Shown: piece by piece, positions 45,838-56,554 of the stretch
Numbering within the stretch: position 1 is the first letter of the stretch
Layout: each line of letters opens with the position of its first letter
NCBI RefSeq assembly: GCF_900103365.1
Contig: NZ_LT629703.1
Location: 2,604,001-2,668,000 of the forward strand
Source: Afipia sp. GAS231
GTDB taxonomy: Bacteria > Pseudomonadota > Alphaproteobacteria > Rhizobiales > Xanthobacteraceae
Direction: 5' to 3'
Length of the DNA stretch: 64,000 nt
Program-made: the position numbers and the translations under genes
Notes under the pieces: generated by a model
Databases searched by the model: none
Told to the model about the DNA's origin: nothing
What the model saw: the letters and a program-made list of their open reading frames with translations, nothing else

Positions 45838-45936
45838 AGAGCGTTTTCAAGCGAAGTAGGCACCGGTTCGCATAGCAATCAAGCTTGCGCAGATTGCGTA
45901 GACTTATCTGCGGTAGAAAACGCGTCAAAACAAGAA
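45838..45936. repeat. GCGTTTTCAAGCGA family repeat, copy 2 (long form)
   Basis: Outer arms match the element at 12310 (GAGCGTTTTCAAGCGAAGT and AGAAAACGCGTCAAAACAA), but about 40 extra bases (CATAGCAATCAAGCTTGCGC and on) separate them. It is directly followed by the 37-base palindrome, forming a composite. Confidence 0.7.
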
Positions 45937-45938
45937 TC

Positions 45939-45975
45939 TAGAGCCCCGTTCCGATTCAATCGGAACGGGGCTCTA
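45939..45975. repeat. Perfect 37-base palindrome overlapping a stop codon
   Basis: Eighteen-base arms around one central C: TAGAGCCCCGTTCCGATT and its exact reverse complement. The right end supplies the TAG stop of the TetR-type gene on the minus strand. On that strand it could also serve as a terminator, although no T run follows. Confidence 0.85.
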
Positions 45976-46647
45976 GGCACCGACCAGCGTTTTCGCCGGC
46001 AGCACCGCCTGCACCACGAGGCCGCGGGCGCGGGCGTCCATGACGCCGACGGCGCGCAGCGCCAGCAGCGTCACGGTCTGCACGGCGTCGCGCAGCTTGC
46101 CGGAATCGTCCTTGTTGTCAGGCGCCAGCGGGCCCACCAAAGCTTCGTGCAACGCGCCGAGCAGCGCGGTGGCGGCAAGCGCGGTGTCCTGCGCCGGCAG
46201 GTGTCCGGCGCGCACCGCGGCATCGATCCGGGCGGCGATCTCGCCGGAGATTTCGCGGCGGCTGGCAAGCCGTGATTCCGAGACATCGACATCGACCGGC
46301 TCGGCCAGAATGCCCCAGGCAAGCTTGCGCTGCGACAGCACGTGGACGGCAACCGTGGTGACGGCAGCCGCCAGCGCCGAGGACGGACCGGGCGCGGCAT
46401 CCGCCGCCCGCCGGATCGCCGCCAGTTCGTCGCGCGAAACTTCGGCGATCAGCTCCGAAATCAGATCGGCCTTGGACGGGAAATAACGATAGACGGTGCC
46501 GGCCGCGACATTGGCCCGGACCGCCACCGGTGCGATCTGGACCGCGGCCATGCCGCCGTCGGCCGCGGCATCCCGCGCCGCCGCCAGAATGGCACCGCGC
46601 CGGGCTGCCAGCCGCTTCACGACCTGATGGGTTCGCCGATAAACCAT
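45973..46647 (-). CDS. TetR-family transcriptional regulator
   Basis: A 224-residue regulator. The N-terminal helix-turn-helix reads ILAAARDAAADGGMAAVQIA, then VAAGTVYRYFPSKADLISEL, the clear TetR signature. The C-terminal ligand domain is Ala-rich with no assigned effector. Start at 46647 (MVYRRTHQ). Its stop codon is in the 37-base palindrome. Target unknown; the GT87 gene upstream is one candidate. Confidence 0.92.
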   Translation of the reverse strand: MVYRRTHQVVKRLAARRGAILAAARDAAADGGMAAVQIAPVAVRANVAAGTVYRYFPSKADLISELIAEVSRDELAAIRRAADAAPGPSSALAAAVTTVAVHVLSQRKLAWGILAEPVDVDVSESRLASRREISGEIAARIDAAVRAGHLPAQDTALAATALLGALHEALVGPLAPDNKDDSGKLRDAVQTVTLLALRAVGVMDARARGLVVQAVLPAKTLVGA

Positions 46648-46845
46648 GGCGCGTCTTCCGTCCCCAGCGCGCCCTGCGGAGGCCTTTGGGGGCCCTCGGA
46701 ACGCGCGCTTCTTCAACATTTTGAGCGATTGAGCGCCAACCGCTTTGAAGAAGTGAACAACTATTCAGACCGCCTGACAAGACGGATTTACGAAGCTGGA
46801 ATGACCACGAAAGTGGCAGCAGCCAGCGAGCGGGCTCGGGAAGCC

Positions 46846-48069
46846 TTAAGCGCTCGCGGCAGCCAGCACGGGCGCTGGCTCGCGGCGCCACCAGGGGCCG
46901 GCGCGGCGCAGCACCAGCGCGGCCACGATCAGCGTGGCGCCGAACCCGAGCGGCACGCCGGAGCAGATGAAGCCAACGATCAGAAGTGCGGCGCAGCCGA
47001 GCGCCGGAAGTTCGTAAGCGCGGAAGCCTTGCCTGAGACCGATGCGGACCAGGAAGGCTACGGGAATGGCGAGCACCATTACGTCGTACATGAAGAGATA
47101 GGGCGTGGTCAGCAGCGTGCCGACGGCAAGTGCGGCGGCCTTCACCGTATAGGGCACGCGGCTGCGCCACAGCAGTGCCAGCACGACGGCGACGGACGCC
47201 GTGAGCACCCACTGGAATCCCCAGGCCAGTTGTTCGGTGCCGCCGAAATACCGCACCAGCGCGAAGATGCTCTGCAGCTTCCACCACGGTGCCTTGCCCT
47301 CGGTCAGGAACGCCTGCGAGAACATCGGCATCCAGTGGAAGAAGGCCTGCCAGCTCTCGGTGCCGAACGCGAGCCAGGACACAAACACCAGCGCAACGAC
47401 GGTGACGCCGGCGGCAAAGAACGCGCGCCATTGCGCGGCGGCAATCAGCACCACCGGAAACAGCAGCCCATATTGCGGTTTGTAGCTGAGCAGCCCGAGA
47501 CAGATGCCGGCGAGGATCGGCCGCACCGGCAACAGATAGAGCGTGGCGCCGATCAATGCTGCGGTGAGGAAGCCGTTCTGGCCGACGAAGATGTTGCTGA
47601 ACACGACCGGGACGGCGAGCGCGAGCAGGAAGCCGAAGTTGCGGCCGACGATGGCGCGCATGACCGCGAGATACGGCACGATACTGACGGCCATCCAGCC
47701 GATGAACGCGACCGCATAGGGAAACTGCGCCAGCAGCGACGCGACGAACAGGAATGGCGGCGGATAGTGCCAGGCGAAATAGCCAACGAAGTCCTGCCCC
47801 AGCAGCTCGACCTCGACCTGCTTCTGGATCACCCAGTCATAGGCCTGCGCCGGATGACCATCGAGCACCAGGCGGCCGGCAGCCCAGACGTTGACGAAGT
47901 CGGTCGGGATTCCCAAGCCGTCCACATCGTAGATCCACCAATGCGAAAAATACGCGGTCGGGAAGAACGATGCGTTGATGACGAACAGCACGAAGCACGC
48001 CTTCACCAGCGATGCGGGAATAGCGCCCGGATCCGGCGCGGTCGCGGAAGTGGAAACGGAAGCAGCCAT
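46846..48069 (-). CDS. GT87-family (DUF2029) membrane glycosyltransferase
   Basis: A 407-residue integral membrane protein with about ten helices. The early segment YFSHWWIYDVDGLG and PTDFVNVWAAGRL, with Asp residues in a large periplasmic loop, and WHYPPPFLF fit GT87/DUF2029 polyprenyl-phosphate-mannose-type transferases. Donor and acceptor are unknown. It stands alone, between the TetR gene and a solute-binding protein gene. Confidence 0.85.
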   Translation of the reverse strand: MAASVSTSATAPDPGAIPASLVKACFVLFVINASFFPTAYFSHWWIYDVDGLGIPTDFVNVWAAGRLVLDGHPAQAYDWVIQKQVEVELLGQDFVGYFAWHYPPPFLFVASLLAQFPYAVAFIGWMAVSIVPYLAVMRAIVGRNFGFLLALAVPVVFSNIFVGQNGFLTAALIGATLYLLPVRPILAGICLGLLSYKPQYGLLFPVVLIAAAQWRAFFAAGVTVVALVFVSWLAFGTESWQAFFHWMPMFSQAFLTEGKAPWWKLQSIFALVRYFGGTEQLAWGFQWVLTASVAVVLALLWRSRVPYTVKAAALAVGTLLTTPYLFMYDVMVLAIPVAFLVRIGLRQGFRAYELPALGCAALLIVGFICSGVPLGFGATLIVAALVLRRAGPWWRREPAPVLAAASA

Positions 48070-48199
48070 GCGAGGTCCTCAGGGCTTGCGCGCGGCCTGT
48101 TTGAGCGCGCGCACCCCTTCAGCAATAGGCCCGGCTGCGTTGAGGAATTCTTAAGGTTTGGGAACGGAGGCGCGGGATTTTCGGCGCTCCTCAACCGCC

Positions 48200-48280
48200 G
48201 TCATTCCGGGGCGACGCGAAGCGGCGAACCCGGAATCTCGAGATTCCGGGTTCGATGCTGACGCATCGCCCCGGAATGAC
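48200..48280. repeat. 81-base palindromic repeat (GTCATTCCGGGGCG family), copy 2
   Basis: Same architecture as 45228-45307: outer arms GTCATTCCGGGGCG and CGCCCCGGAATGAC and central CCGGAATCTCGAGATTCCGG. Differences are a few bases in the left loop and one extra base near the right loop. It ends 14 bases before the solute-binding protein's stop on the minus strand. Confidence 0.85.
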
Positions 48281-48293
48281 ACTTACCCGCCAC

Positions 48294-49499
48294 TCAATTC
48301 CCGGTCTGCAATTCACCGAAACGATCCCAGGTCTTGCCGTTGAAGCGCATGAACTGCATCTGGTCGACCGGCACATGGTCGGTCGGCGAGGTATTGACCT
48401 TGATGCCCGGCAGCAGCATCGGCAATTCCAGATCCCTGATCGAATAGGCCTGCTTGAGAATATTTTCGGTCGACAGATCGTCGCCGCAGGCCTTCAGCAC
48501 CGCCTCCAGCGCCATCGCGCTGTTATAGGAATTAACGTAGTTGGTGTCGTGCTGGTCGGCGTCGGGAACGTATTTGGTCATGAACTCGCGCCAGCCCTTG
48601 ACGCCGGCATCGTCCTTCCAGGCCGGATCGTCTGGATCCTTGACGTAGGCGGTGGAGAGAATGCCGGTGCCGGCCTCGACGCCCGCCGGCTCCATCACCG
48701 TGGAAATCCAAACCGCGACATTGGAGAGGAACGTCAGCGGCCGCCAGCCTATCTCGAACGCCTTGCGGATCGACTGCGCGGCGAATTTCGGCGTCGCCGC
48801 GATCACGAAGACGTCGGCGCCGGAGGCCTTCAGTTTCACGATCTGGGAATCGATCGTCGGATCGGAAATCTCATAGGTCGCGCCGGTGACGACGGAATCA
48901 TATTTTTCGCCGAGCGCGTCCTTCAGGCCGGCGAGATAGTCGCGGCCGAAATCATCGTTCTGCGAAATCACGGCGAATTTGGCGTTCGGATTTTTCGCCA
49001 GCGCATACCGCGCGTAAAGCCGCGCTTCATAGCGGAACGGCGCCTGCACGCCGACAGTCGCCTGCGGGAATTGGGCGATGTCGGCGAATTTCGAGGCGCC
49101 GGAGGCCAGGAACAGTTGCGGGATGTTCTTGGATTGCAGGTATTTCGCGATCGCGGTGTTGTGTGCGGTGCCGATCGAGGAAAAGATCAGCGCGACCTCG
49201 TCGCTCTCCACCAGCCGCCGCGTCTGCTCCACCGTCTTCGGCGGCGCGTAGCTGTCGTCGAGCGAGATCAGGTTGACCTTGCGGCCGTTGATGCCGCCGC
49301 GCTCGTTGACCATCTTGAAGTAGCCGACCTCGCCCTTGCCGAGCGCGCCGAACGCCGACACCGGCCCGCTATAGGGCATGGTTTGGCCTATCCTGATTTC
49401 GGTAGCGGTGACGCCGCGCATTTCGGCCGAATGAGCTACCACCGGCAACATCAGACAAGCGGCGGCGCTGAGCGCGCCAAATCCCACGATCCAACGCAT
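48294..49499 (-). CDS. ABC transporter substrate-binding protein, branched-chain amino acid (LivJ) type
   Basis: A 401-residue periplasmic protein. Signal peptide to about residue 26 (LMLPVVAHSAEM). The mature start GVTATEIRIGQTMPYSGP and AFGALGKGEVGYFKMVNERG is typical of LivJ/HAAT-type type I binding proteins. It may bind amino acids, amides or aromatic acids. Start at 49499 has a GGGAGG site; the ATG at 49514 is less good. No permease or ATPase gene is nearby, so it is an orphan binding protein. Confidence 0.9.
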   Translation of the reverse strand: MRWIVGFGALSAAACLMLPVVAHSAEMRGVTATEIRIGQTMPYSGPVSAFGALGKGEVGYFKMVNERGGINGRKVNLISLDDSYAPPKTVEQTRRLVESDEVALIFSSIGTAHNTAIAKYLQSKNIPQLFLASGASKFADIAQFPQATVGVQAPFRYEARLYARYALAKNPNAKFAVISQNDDFGRDYLAGLKDALGEKYDSVVTGATYEISDPTIDSQIVKLKASGADVFVIAATPKFAAQSIRKAFEIGWRPLTFLSNVAVWISTVMEPAGVEAGTGILSTAYVKDPDDPAWKDDAGVKGWREFMTKYVPDADQHDTNYVNSYNSAMALEAVLKACGDDLSTENILKQAYSIRDLELPMLLPGIKVNTSPTDHVPVDQMQFMRFNGKTWDRFGELQTGN

Positions 49500-49621
49500 C
49501 GACCTGCCTCCCATGTTGCCGCCGCGCTCTGACGGCGCAGTTCCGGGCAACGCAAACATGCCATGATGCCGCGGCGGACGCCAAGCCCATTTGCCGCGCA
49601 GCTGGTGCAAAGGAGCGCGGA

Positions 49622-50065
49622 CTACCTTGGCCGCTTGCGTACCGGCCCGGCCCTCTGATCGGTCCTCTGATCCTTGGGGATCACAAATTTCAATCCGGAC
49701 CAGGTGTCGTCGATCGCGCAGACCTTGATATCGACGAGACCAAGCGGCAACGCGGTGTCGCGCACCACGATATCGTTCAGGTCGGTCACGACGCCGGAAG
49801 ACTTCTTCGGCCACGACACCCAGATCATGCCGGCAGGCGCGATTACCTTGCGGTAGTCGCGCAGCTTGGCAGCTAGCCCTTTGGCTTCGGTCGCGAACAG
49901 ATGCACCATGTCGAGCGGCGCCTTCGCGGCGCGCACCATCGTCACACCATCAGGCAATTTGCCGACGATGTCGGCGTAGGCGGCAGGCGCGCCGGCGCAA
50001 AGGATTCGAAAGCCCGGCTTGACGCCGAGCTTCTGCACAACCGGTTTGCCGGAATAGCCGGTCAC
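49622..50065 (-). CDS. DUF3052 family protein
   Basis: A 147-residue protein of unknown function. The start MTGYSGKPVVQKLGVKPGF and AGMIWVSWPKKSSGV are what I know of DUF3052. The GTG at 50065 overlaps the stop of the upstream DUF2867 gene (GTGA), so the two are translated together. Tail is rich in Arg and Lys. Confidence 0.82.
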   Translation of the reverse strand: MTGYSGKPVVQKLGVKPGFRILCAGAPAAYADIVGKLPDGVTMVRAAKAPLDMVHLFATEAKGLAAKLRDYRKVIAPAGMIWVSWPKKSSGVVTDLNDIVVRDTALPLGLVDIKVCAIDDTWSGLKFVIPKDQRTDQRAGPVRKRPR

Positions 50066-50583
50066 AACCGCTGCGCCGCAACCGCGCGGGACATCAGCAA
50101 TCGGACGCCCCTGCGATGAAAGGGAACGACGAAGAACAAATAGATCTTCCCGAACAGGTTATGCACCGTACAAACCGTCGATACGACGATATTAGACCCG
50201 TCGCCGTCGACAGCCCTGAGCACCGATAGCCTGAAGTCGATGTGCTTGTTGTCCCGGCCGGCGACAATTTCATTTTCATCGATGAAGAAGATCGGCCAGG
50301 GCCCGATCTTCTCGCCGACGCGGTAGGCGCGCTTGACCTCGGGATTGGTGATTTCGGCAACGGTCGGCACTTCCAGACCGGCGAGGCCGGCTACCGCGTT
50401 GCGGGCCACCAGCATCAACTTGATCCACCCCGGCTTGTGGCCGAACACCGCAAAGAAGATATCCGCCATTCCAAGGTCGGTGCGGCTGAGCCGCACCCGG
50501 TATGAATCGTGAAAATAGCAGCGCGCGATCAAGTCCCGGTCAAGCGCGCTGCTCGCGGGGACGTCACATTCGATCACGGACAT
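50062..50583 (-). CDS. DUF2867 family protein
   Basis: A 173-residue protein. Pattern segments are DSYRVRLSRTDLGMADIFFAV near the N-terminus, GPWPIFFIDENEIVAGRDNK and STVCTVHNLFGKIYLFFVVP, consistent with DUF2867. Function unknown. Start at 50583 (MSVIECDVP) with GGGGAG; the frame to 50601 is less likely. Couples to DUF3052 by overlap. Confidence 0.82.
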   Translation of the reverse strand: MSVIECDVPASSALDRDLIARCYFHDSYRVRLSRTDLGMADIFFAVFGHKPGWIKLMLVARNAVAGLAGLEVPTVAEITNPEVKRAYRVGEKIGPWPIFFIDENEIVAGRDNKHIDFRLSVLRAVDGDGSNIVVSTVCTVHNLFGKIYLFFVVPFHRRGVRLLMSRAVAAQRL

Positions 50584-50620
50584 GCCGAACTCCCCAACCA
50601 AGGCAGGCCATCCACAACAG

Positions 50621-50642
50621 AACGGGCGCCGAAGCGCCCGTT
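50621..50642 (-). terminator. Hairpin between ftsH and the DUF2867 gene
   Basis: AACGGGCGC (50621-50629) and GCGCCCGTT (50634-50642) form a perfect 9-base stem with a CGAA loop, 33 bases after the ftsH stop. The following T run on the minus strand is weak (TTCTGTTG), so termination may be partial. Confidence 0.6.
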
Positions 50643-50674
50643 CAAAATCAATCCGATACGCGAACCGCCGCGCC

Positions 50675-52597
<1,923 letters not shown>

Positions 52598-52852
52598 TGA
52601 ACTTCCTTCGTGGTCGCGCGGATCGCGGCCTTATGTCCTTGGCAGTATCCCTTGGGTAGCCACGAGGGAATCCCCGGATAACTGGATACAATCTAGGTGG
52701 CGCCCCGGGCGATGCCAAGGGAACGACGCAGGACTATTTAACGCATCCTAGCGCGATTCCCGGTCAAATAATGGCGTTGTTTCAGTAGTTTTTCGGGGGT
52801 GGTTAAGGTTGCCGGCCCCGTTGGGCCGGATATCGCCACGTCGGGCTCTCCC

Positions 52853-53881
52853 TCATCCCGTTTTGCCACGACGCGGCGGTGCCGGATCGACGTGAATCCG
52901 GCCGCCGGCGAGCCCGATCACGGCCCCGGCAAGGGTTTGCTTCAGCCTCGGCTGGCCGTCCGCAATGGCCCGATCCAGGGCCCCCAACAGCGTCTCCAGC
53001 TTGCCAAGTTCCACCGGCCCCTCGTGACCAACGCGATCGATCGCCCGCTTCAGCAGCCGGAGCCGGATTTCCTCAGTCAGGCTCGCAAACGCTGTAGCGT
53101 CGAACCCGAAGCGCGAAGCGTCGTTGCGATCCCTCAGCGCCAGATAACGCTCAGCGCCATCGGCCAGCACCTCGATCGCGGCATTCGCCCGTGCCAGCCG
53201 CGAGGCCAATCGCGCCAGGTTGCGGCTGTCGCCGCCCTCCTCGGCGAGAACAGGCATCAGTGCCCGCAAGCGAGGGCGGGTGTAAGCGGCGTCGCGATTG
53301 GTCGGGTCGTCGGCGAAGGCGATCTTCGCCTTGTTCAGCGTCGCGACGAGCTGTGATTTCGGGACGTCGAGCAGCGGCCGCGCCAGAAGCACACCTTCGC
53401 GCTCGCTTTCCCGCGCCATCGCGGCGAGGCCGGCAATGCCGCTGCCGCGCAGCATCCGCATCAACAGCGTCTCGGCCTGATCGTCGCGGGTGTGCGCGGT
53501 CAGGATGTGCGTGGCGCCGCCGGCGCGGGCGGCCTGTGCCAGCAACCGGTAGCGCGCGGCGCGGGCCGCCGCCGGCAATCCGGTCTTCGGCTTGACGCCG
53601 GTCCAGCGCAGCGTGCGGTGGGGCAGATCGAGCTCCTTCGCCAGCCGTTTGACGTCACGCGCCTCGCGCGCGGCTTCGCTGCGCAAGCCATGGTCGACAG
53701 TAACGGCGATCACCCGGGGGCCGCGCGTCATGGCACGGCGCCAGCGCGCCACGAGCCACATCAGCGCGATCGAATCCGGCCCGCCGGAGACCGCGAGCAG
53801 AAGCGCGGGCGCGGCCTTCCAGTCCGCGAACAGGCGCTTGGCCTGGTTTACCGAAATCGGGGAATGGTCGTCGTCGGGCAT
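52853..53881 (-). CDS. tilS: tRNA(Ile)-lysidine synthase
   Basis: A 342-residue PP-loop enzyme that modifies C34 of tRNA-Ile(CAU) to lysidine. The PP-loop motif SGGPDSIAL is at residues 32-40; THILTAHTRDDQAETLLMR and RPLLDVPKSQLVATL follow. It is shorter than E. coli TilS (about 430), as in other alphaproteobacteria. Lies 50 bases behind cpoB and 255 before ftsH, the usual context. Confidence 0.95.
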   Translation of the reverse strand: MPDDDHSPISVNQAKRLFADWKAAPALLLAVSGGPDSIALMWLVARWRRAMTRGPRVIAVTVDHGLRSEAAREARDVKRLAKELDLPHRTLRWTGVKPKTGLPAAARAARYRLLAQAARAGGATHILTAHTRDDQAETLLMRMLRGSGIAGLAAMARESEREGVLLARPLLDVPKSQLVATLNKAKIAFADDPTNRDAAYTRPRLRALMPVLAEEGGDSRNLARLASRLARANAAIEVLADGAERYLALRDRNDASRFGFDATAFASLTEEIRLRLLKRAIDRVGHEGPVELGKLETLLGALDRAIADGQPRLKQTLAGAVIGLAGGRIHVDPAPPRRGKTG

Positions 53882-53931
53882 GGCGGCGCCGGCTTATGCG
53901 AGGCCAATAGCGACCTCGACCAGCGGCAACG

Positions 53932-54957
53932 TTAGCACTTAACCCGCTTTTGCTCACGGTCGACTGCGGCTTTGACGCCGGTCGAGGCCCGCGGATATTT
54001 CCGCGTCACTTCGCCGAGTGCGGCGCAGGCGGCTTCCTTTTCCTTCAGCGCCGCCAGCGACTGGCCGAGCCGCAGCAGGGAATCCGGCGCCTTGGCGGAC
54101 TTGTCGAACTTGGTGGTCACGCCGAGAAAGGCTTCCGCCGCGTCGCGATACTGCTGCCGCTGGAAGTAGCTCTCGCCGAGCCAGTATTGCGAATCCGCGA
54201 TCAGGGGATCTGACGGATATTTCTGCGCAAAGTTCTTCATGGTCTCTTCGGCCAGCGCGTAGTCCTTGCGCTGCATGTAGCCGATGCCGAGATCGAACTC
54301 GTCCTTGGGCGTCGCTGACGGCGGCAGCGTGGTCAGCGCCGCACTGGCGGGGCCGCGTGGCGGCGGCGCGCCGCCCGGATCGCGCGGACTGGTGGCACCG
54401 AGATCGAGCGGCTCGCCGGCGCCGCGTCCACCGGGAGCGCCGACCGGCGCTTCGTTCGCAATCGGCAATTGACCGCCGCCCAACGCACGCGGCGCACCGG
54501 GAGCGCTGGGATTCTGGTTGGGGTCGAAGGCATCGCCACGGCGGCGGCCGCCCGCCTGGGGCGCGGCCGGCTCCTGAACGATTGGCGCAGGCGCCGCGAT
54601 CTGCTGCTGGTCGTAGCCCGGCTGAGCTTGCGGGTAGCCCGGCTGGCGATAGCCGGGGTTCGGCTGGACCGGCGGCAGCGCGGCCATTCCGGGCTGCGCC
54701 GCTTGGGGTTGAGCGGCCTGCGGCGGGCCACCAGGTGCGGCCGGCGATGCGCCGAGCTGCCGCAGCCGGTCTTCGAGCTGCCGGTTGCGGTATTGCAGTT
54801 CCTCGTTCTGGCCGGTCAGTTGCCGGAGCTGGTTTTCCAGCCGCTGGATCCGCATTTCCGAGTCGGGATCGTCGGATTGCGCAAAGGCCTGGGAGGACAG
54901 AACCAGCATCGCGGCGATGGCCGCAGCGCCGGCAGCTCGGGGAAATCTGGATGACAT
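53932..54957 (-). CDS. cpoB: Cell division coordinator CpoB (YbgF)
   Basis: A 341-residue periplasmic protein. Signal peptide ends near residue 27 (SSQAFAQ). A coiled coil (MRIQRLENQLRQL, ELQYRNRQLEDRLRQL) is followed by a Pro/Gln-rich linker and C-terminal TPRs (YALAEETMKNFAQKYPSDP). CpoB links PBP1B and Tol-Pal during constriction. Here a hydrolase gene on the other strand separates it from pal. Confidence 0.95.
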   Translation of the reverse strand: MSSRFPRAAGAAAIAAMLVLSSQAFAQSDDPDSEMRIQRLENQLRQLTGQNEELQYRNRQLEDRLRQLGASPAAPGGPPQAAQPQAAQPGMAALPPVQPNPGYRQPGYPQAQPGYDQQQIAAPAPIVQEPAAPQAGGRRRGDAFDPNQNPSAPGAPRALGGGQLPIANEAPVGAPGGRGAGEPLDLGATSPRDPGGAPPPRGPASAALTTLPPSATPKDEFDLGIGYMQRKDYALAEETMKNFAQKYPSDPLIADSQYWLGESYFQRQQYRDAAEAFLGVTTKFDKSAKAPDSLLRLGQSLAALKEKEAACAALGEVTRKYPRASTGVKAAVDREQKRVKC

Positions 54958-55143
54958 TTTGCCCTGACAATTAGATCGCGTTGAACCGCGGAAACGCTAC
55001 GAACTGAGGGAGGGAGTACGCCGGAATTGTGACTGGCGTTTCCGAATCCGCACGCTGGATTACGCTATGGTTTAGTATCGGCTTCAAAACAAGCAAGCGT
55101 GATCGTCGACCGCTCCGTTCATCTAGCTGAAGGAAGCCAGCCC

Positions 55144-56013
55144 ATGCATGTGTCCGTGAACGGGGTGCGGCTGTTCTTCGACGTCGAGGGTGCGAAGTTC
55201 GTCCCCGACGGCCCCGTGATGCGGGAAAAGCCGGTGCTGCTGATGCTCCACGGCGGCCCCGGCGCCGACCACTCGATCTACCGGCCCGCCTACTCCTCCA
55301 TGGCCGATATCGCCCAGATCGTCTATCTCGACCATCGCGGCAACGGCCGCAGCGAGGACGGCCCGCGCGAGCGCTGGAATCTGGCGCAATGGGGCGACGA
55401 CGTGCGGGCCTTTTGCGAGGTGCTCGGCATCACCGATCCGATCGTGCTCGGCGCCTCGTTCGGCGGCATGGTGGCGATGGCCTACGCCACCCGCCATCCG
55501 GCCCACCCCTCGAAGCTGATCCTGATCAGCACCGCCGCGTCCGGCGCCGAACATCTGAACCGGCGCATCGAACTGTTCGAACGTTTTGGCGGCCCGGAAG
55601 TGGGCGCCCTGGCGCGCCGGCGCTTTCTGGAAGTACAGGGCCACGACCAGGCCTCGCTCGACGCCTGGGGACGGCTGGCTCTACCGCACTACTTCCGCAA
55701 GCGCCGCGATCCGGATACGGCGCGCCGCGCCATCAATCGGTCAGAGGTCTTGCATTGGTTCACCCGGCCCGGCGGCGAAGGCAATGGCTTCGACATGTCC
55801 GGCGATCTGCATCGCATCCAGTGCCCGACGCTGGTGCTCGGTGGCGAGGACGATCCGATCCATCCGATCGAGAGCCAGGCCGATATCGCCACTGCGCTGC
55901 CGGCGCATCTGGTGCAGTTCGAACGGTTTACCGATTGCGGCCACGCGGTCATGCCCGATGCGCCCGAGCGCGCGACCGCCGTGATCCGCGACTTCATCGT
56001 GCGCTTAAAATAA
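55144..56013 (+). CDS. Alpha/beta hydrolase, proline iminopeptidase-like (S33)
   Basis: A 289-residue hydrolase. Oxyanion motif HGGPGADHS, nucleophile GASFGGMVAMAY, acid GGEDDPIHPIE and base CGHAVMPDAP are all clear. Start at 55144 has GAAGGAAG. It could hydrolyse N-terminal Pro peptides, esters or amides. It is the only plus-strand gene among the tol-pal and tilS genes, inserted between cpoB and pal. Confidence 0.9.
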   Translation: MHVSVNGVRLFFDVEGAKFVPDGPVMREKPVLLMLHGGPGADHSIYRPAYSSMADIAQIVYLDHRGNGRSEDGPRERWNLAQWGDDVRAFCEVLGITDPIVLGASFGGMVAMAYATRHPAHPSKLILISTAASGAEHLNRRIELFERFGGPEVGALARRRFLEVQGHDQASLDAWGRLALPHYFRKRRDPDTARRAINRSEVLHWFTRPGGEGNGFDMSGDLHRIQCPTLVLGGEDDPIHPIESQADIATALPAHLVQFERFTDCGHAVMPDAPERATAVIRDFIVRLK

Positions 56014-56037
56014 AACCGGCGCCCGAAGGCGCCGGTT
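56010..56037 (-). terminator. Rho-independent terminator of pal
   Basis: AACCGGCGCC (56014-56023), loop CGAA, GGCGCCGGTT (56028-56037). On the minus strand the stem is followed by TTTATTTT, a good intrinsic terminator 26 bases after the pal stop. It also overlaps the end of the convergent hydrolase gene. Confidence 0.85.
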
Positions 56038-56062
56038 GGAATTCGGAGTGAGAACGAACGCG

Positions 56063-56554
56063 TTACGAGCTGGCGTTCAGCACGGTGACGGCGCGGCGGT
56101 TCTGCGACCAGCAGGAGATGTCGTTGCAGACCGCGACCGGGCGCTCCTTGCCGTAGGAGATCGTGCGCATGCGGTTGGCATCGATGCCGCGCGAGGCAAG
56201 ATAGGTCCGCACCGACTGGGCGCGGCGTGCGCCGAGCGCGATGTTGTATTCGCGGGTGCCGCGCTCGTCGGCATGGCCTTCGATGGTGAAGGAGTAGCGG
56301 TTGTAGGTCTGCAGCCACTGCGCCTGCTTCTCGAGCGTGGCGATCGCCTGCGGGCTCAGCTCGGTCTGGTCGCTTTCGAAGAACACGCGGTCGCCGACGT
56401 TGACCACGAAATCCTGCTGGCTGCCCGGGGTCGCAGCACTGGCCATCGCGCCTTCGGGGCCGAGGTTGTTTTTGGCGCAGGCGCCCATCGACAGCGCCAC
56501 GGCAAGCACCGCAACCAACTTCCAACCCTGGAGGTTACGCATTTGATATGTCAT
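56063..56554 (-). CDS. pal: Peptidoglycan-associated lipoprotein
   Basis: A 163-residue outer-membrane lipoprotein. Lipobox LSMGACAKN near residue 28. The OmpA-like peptidoglycan-binding domain shows YSFTIEGHADERGTREYN and ALGARRAQSVRTYL, with the conserved Asp and Arg. Start at 56554 (MTYQMRN) has GGAGG at a good distance. It receives the Tol energy chain and ties the outer membrane to the wall during division. Unlike most tol loci, tolB is not directly upstream. Confidence 0.96.
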   Translation of the reverse strand: MTYQMRNLQGWKLVAVLAVALSMGACAKNNLGPEGAMASAATPGSQQDFVVNVGDRVFFESDQTELSPQAIATLEKQAQWLQTYNRYSFTIEGHADERGTREYNIALGARRAQSVRTYLASRGIDANRMRTISYGKERPVAVCNDISCWSQNRRAVTVLNASS

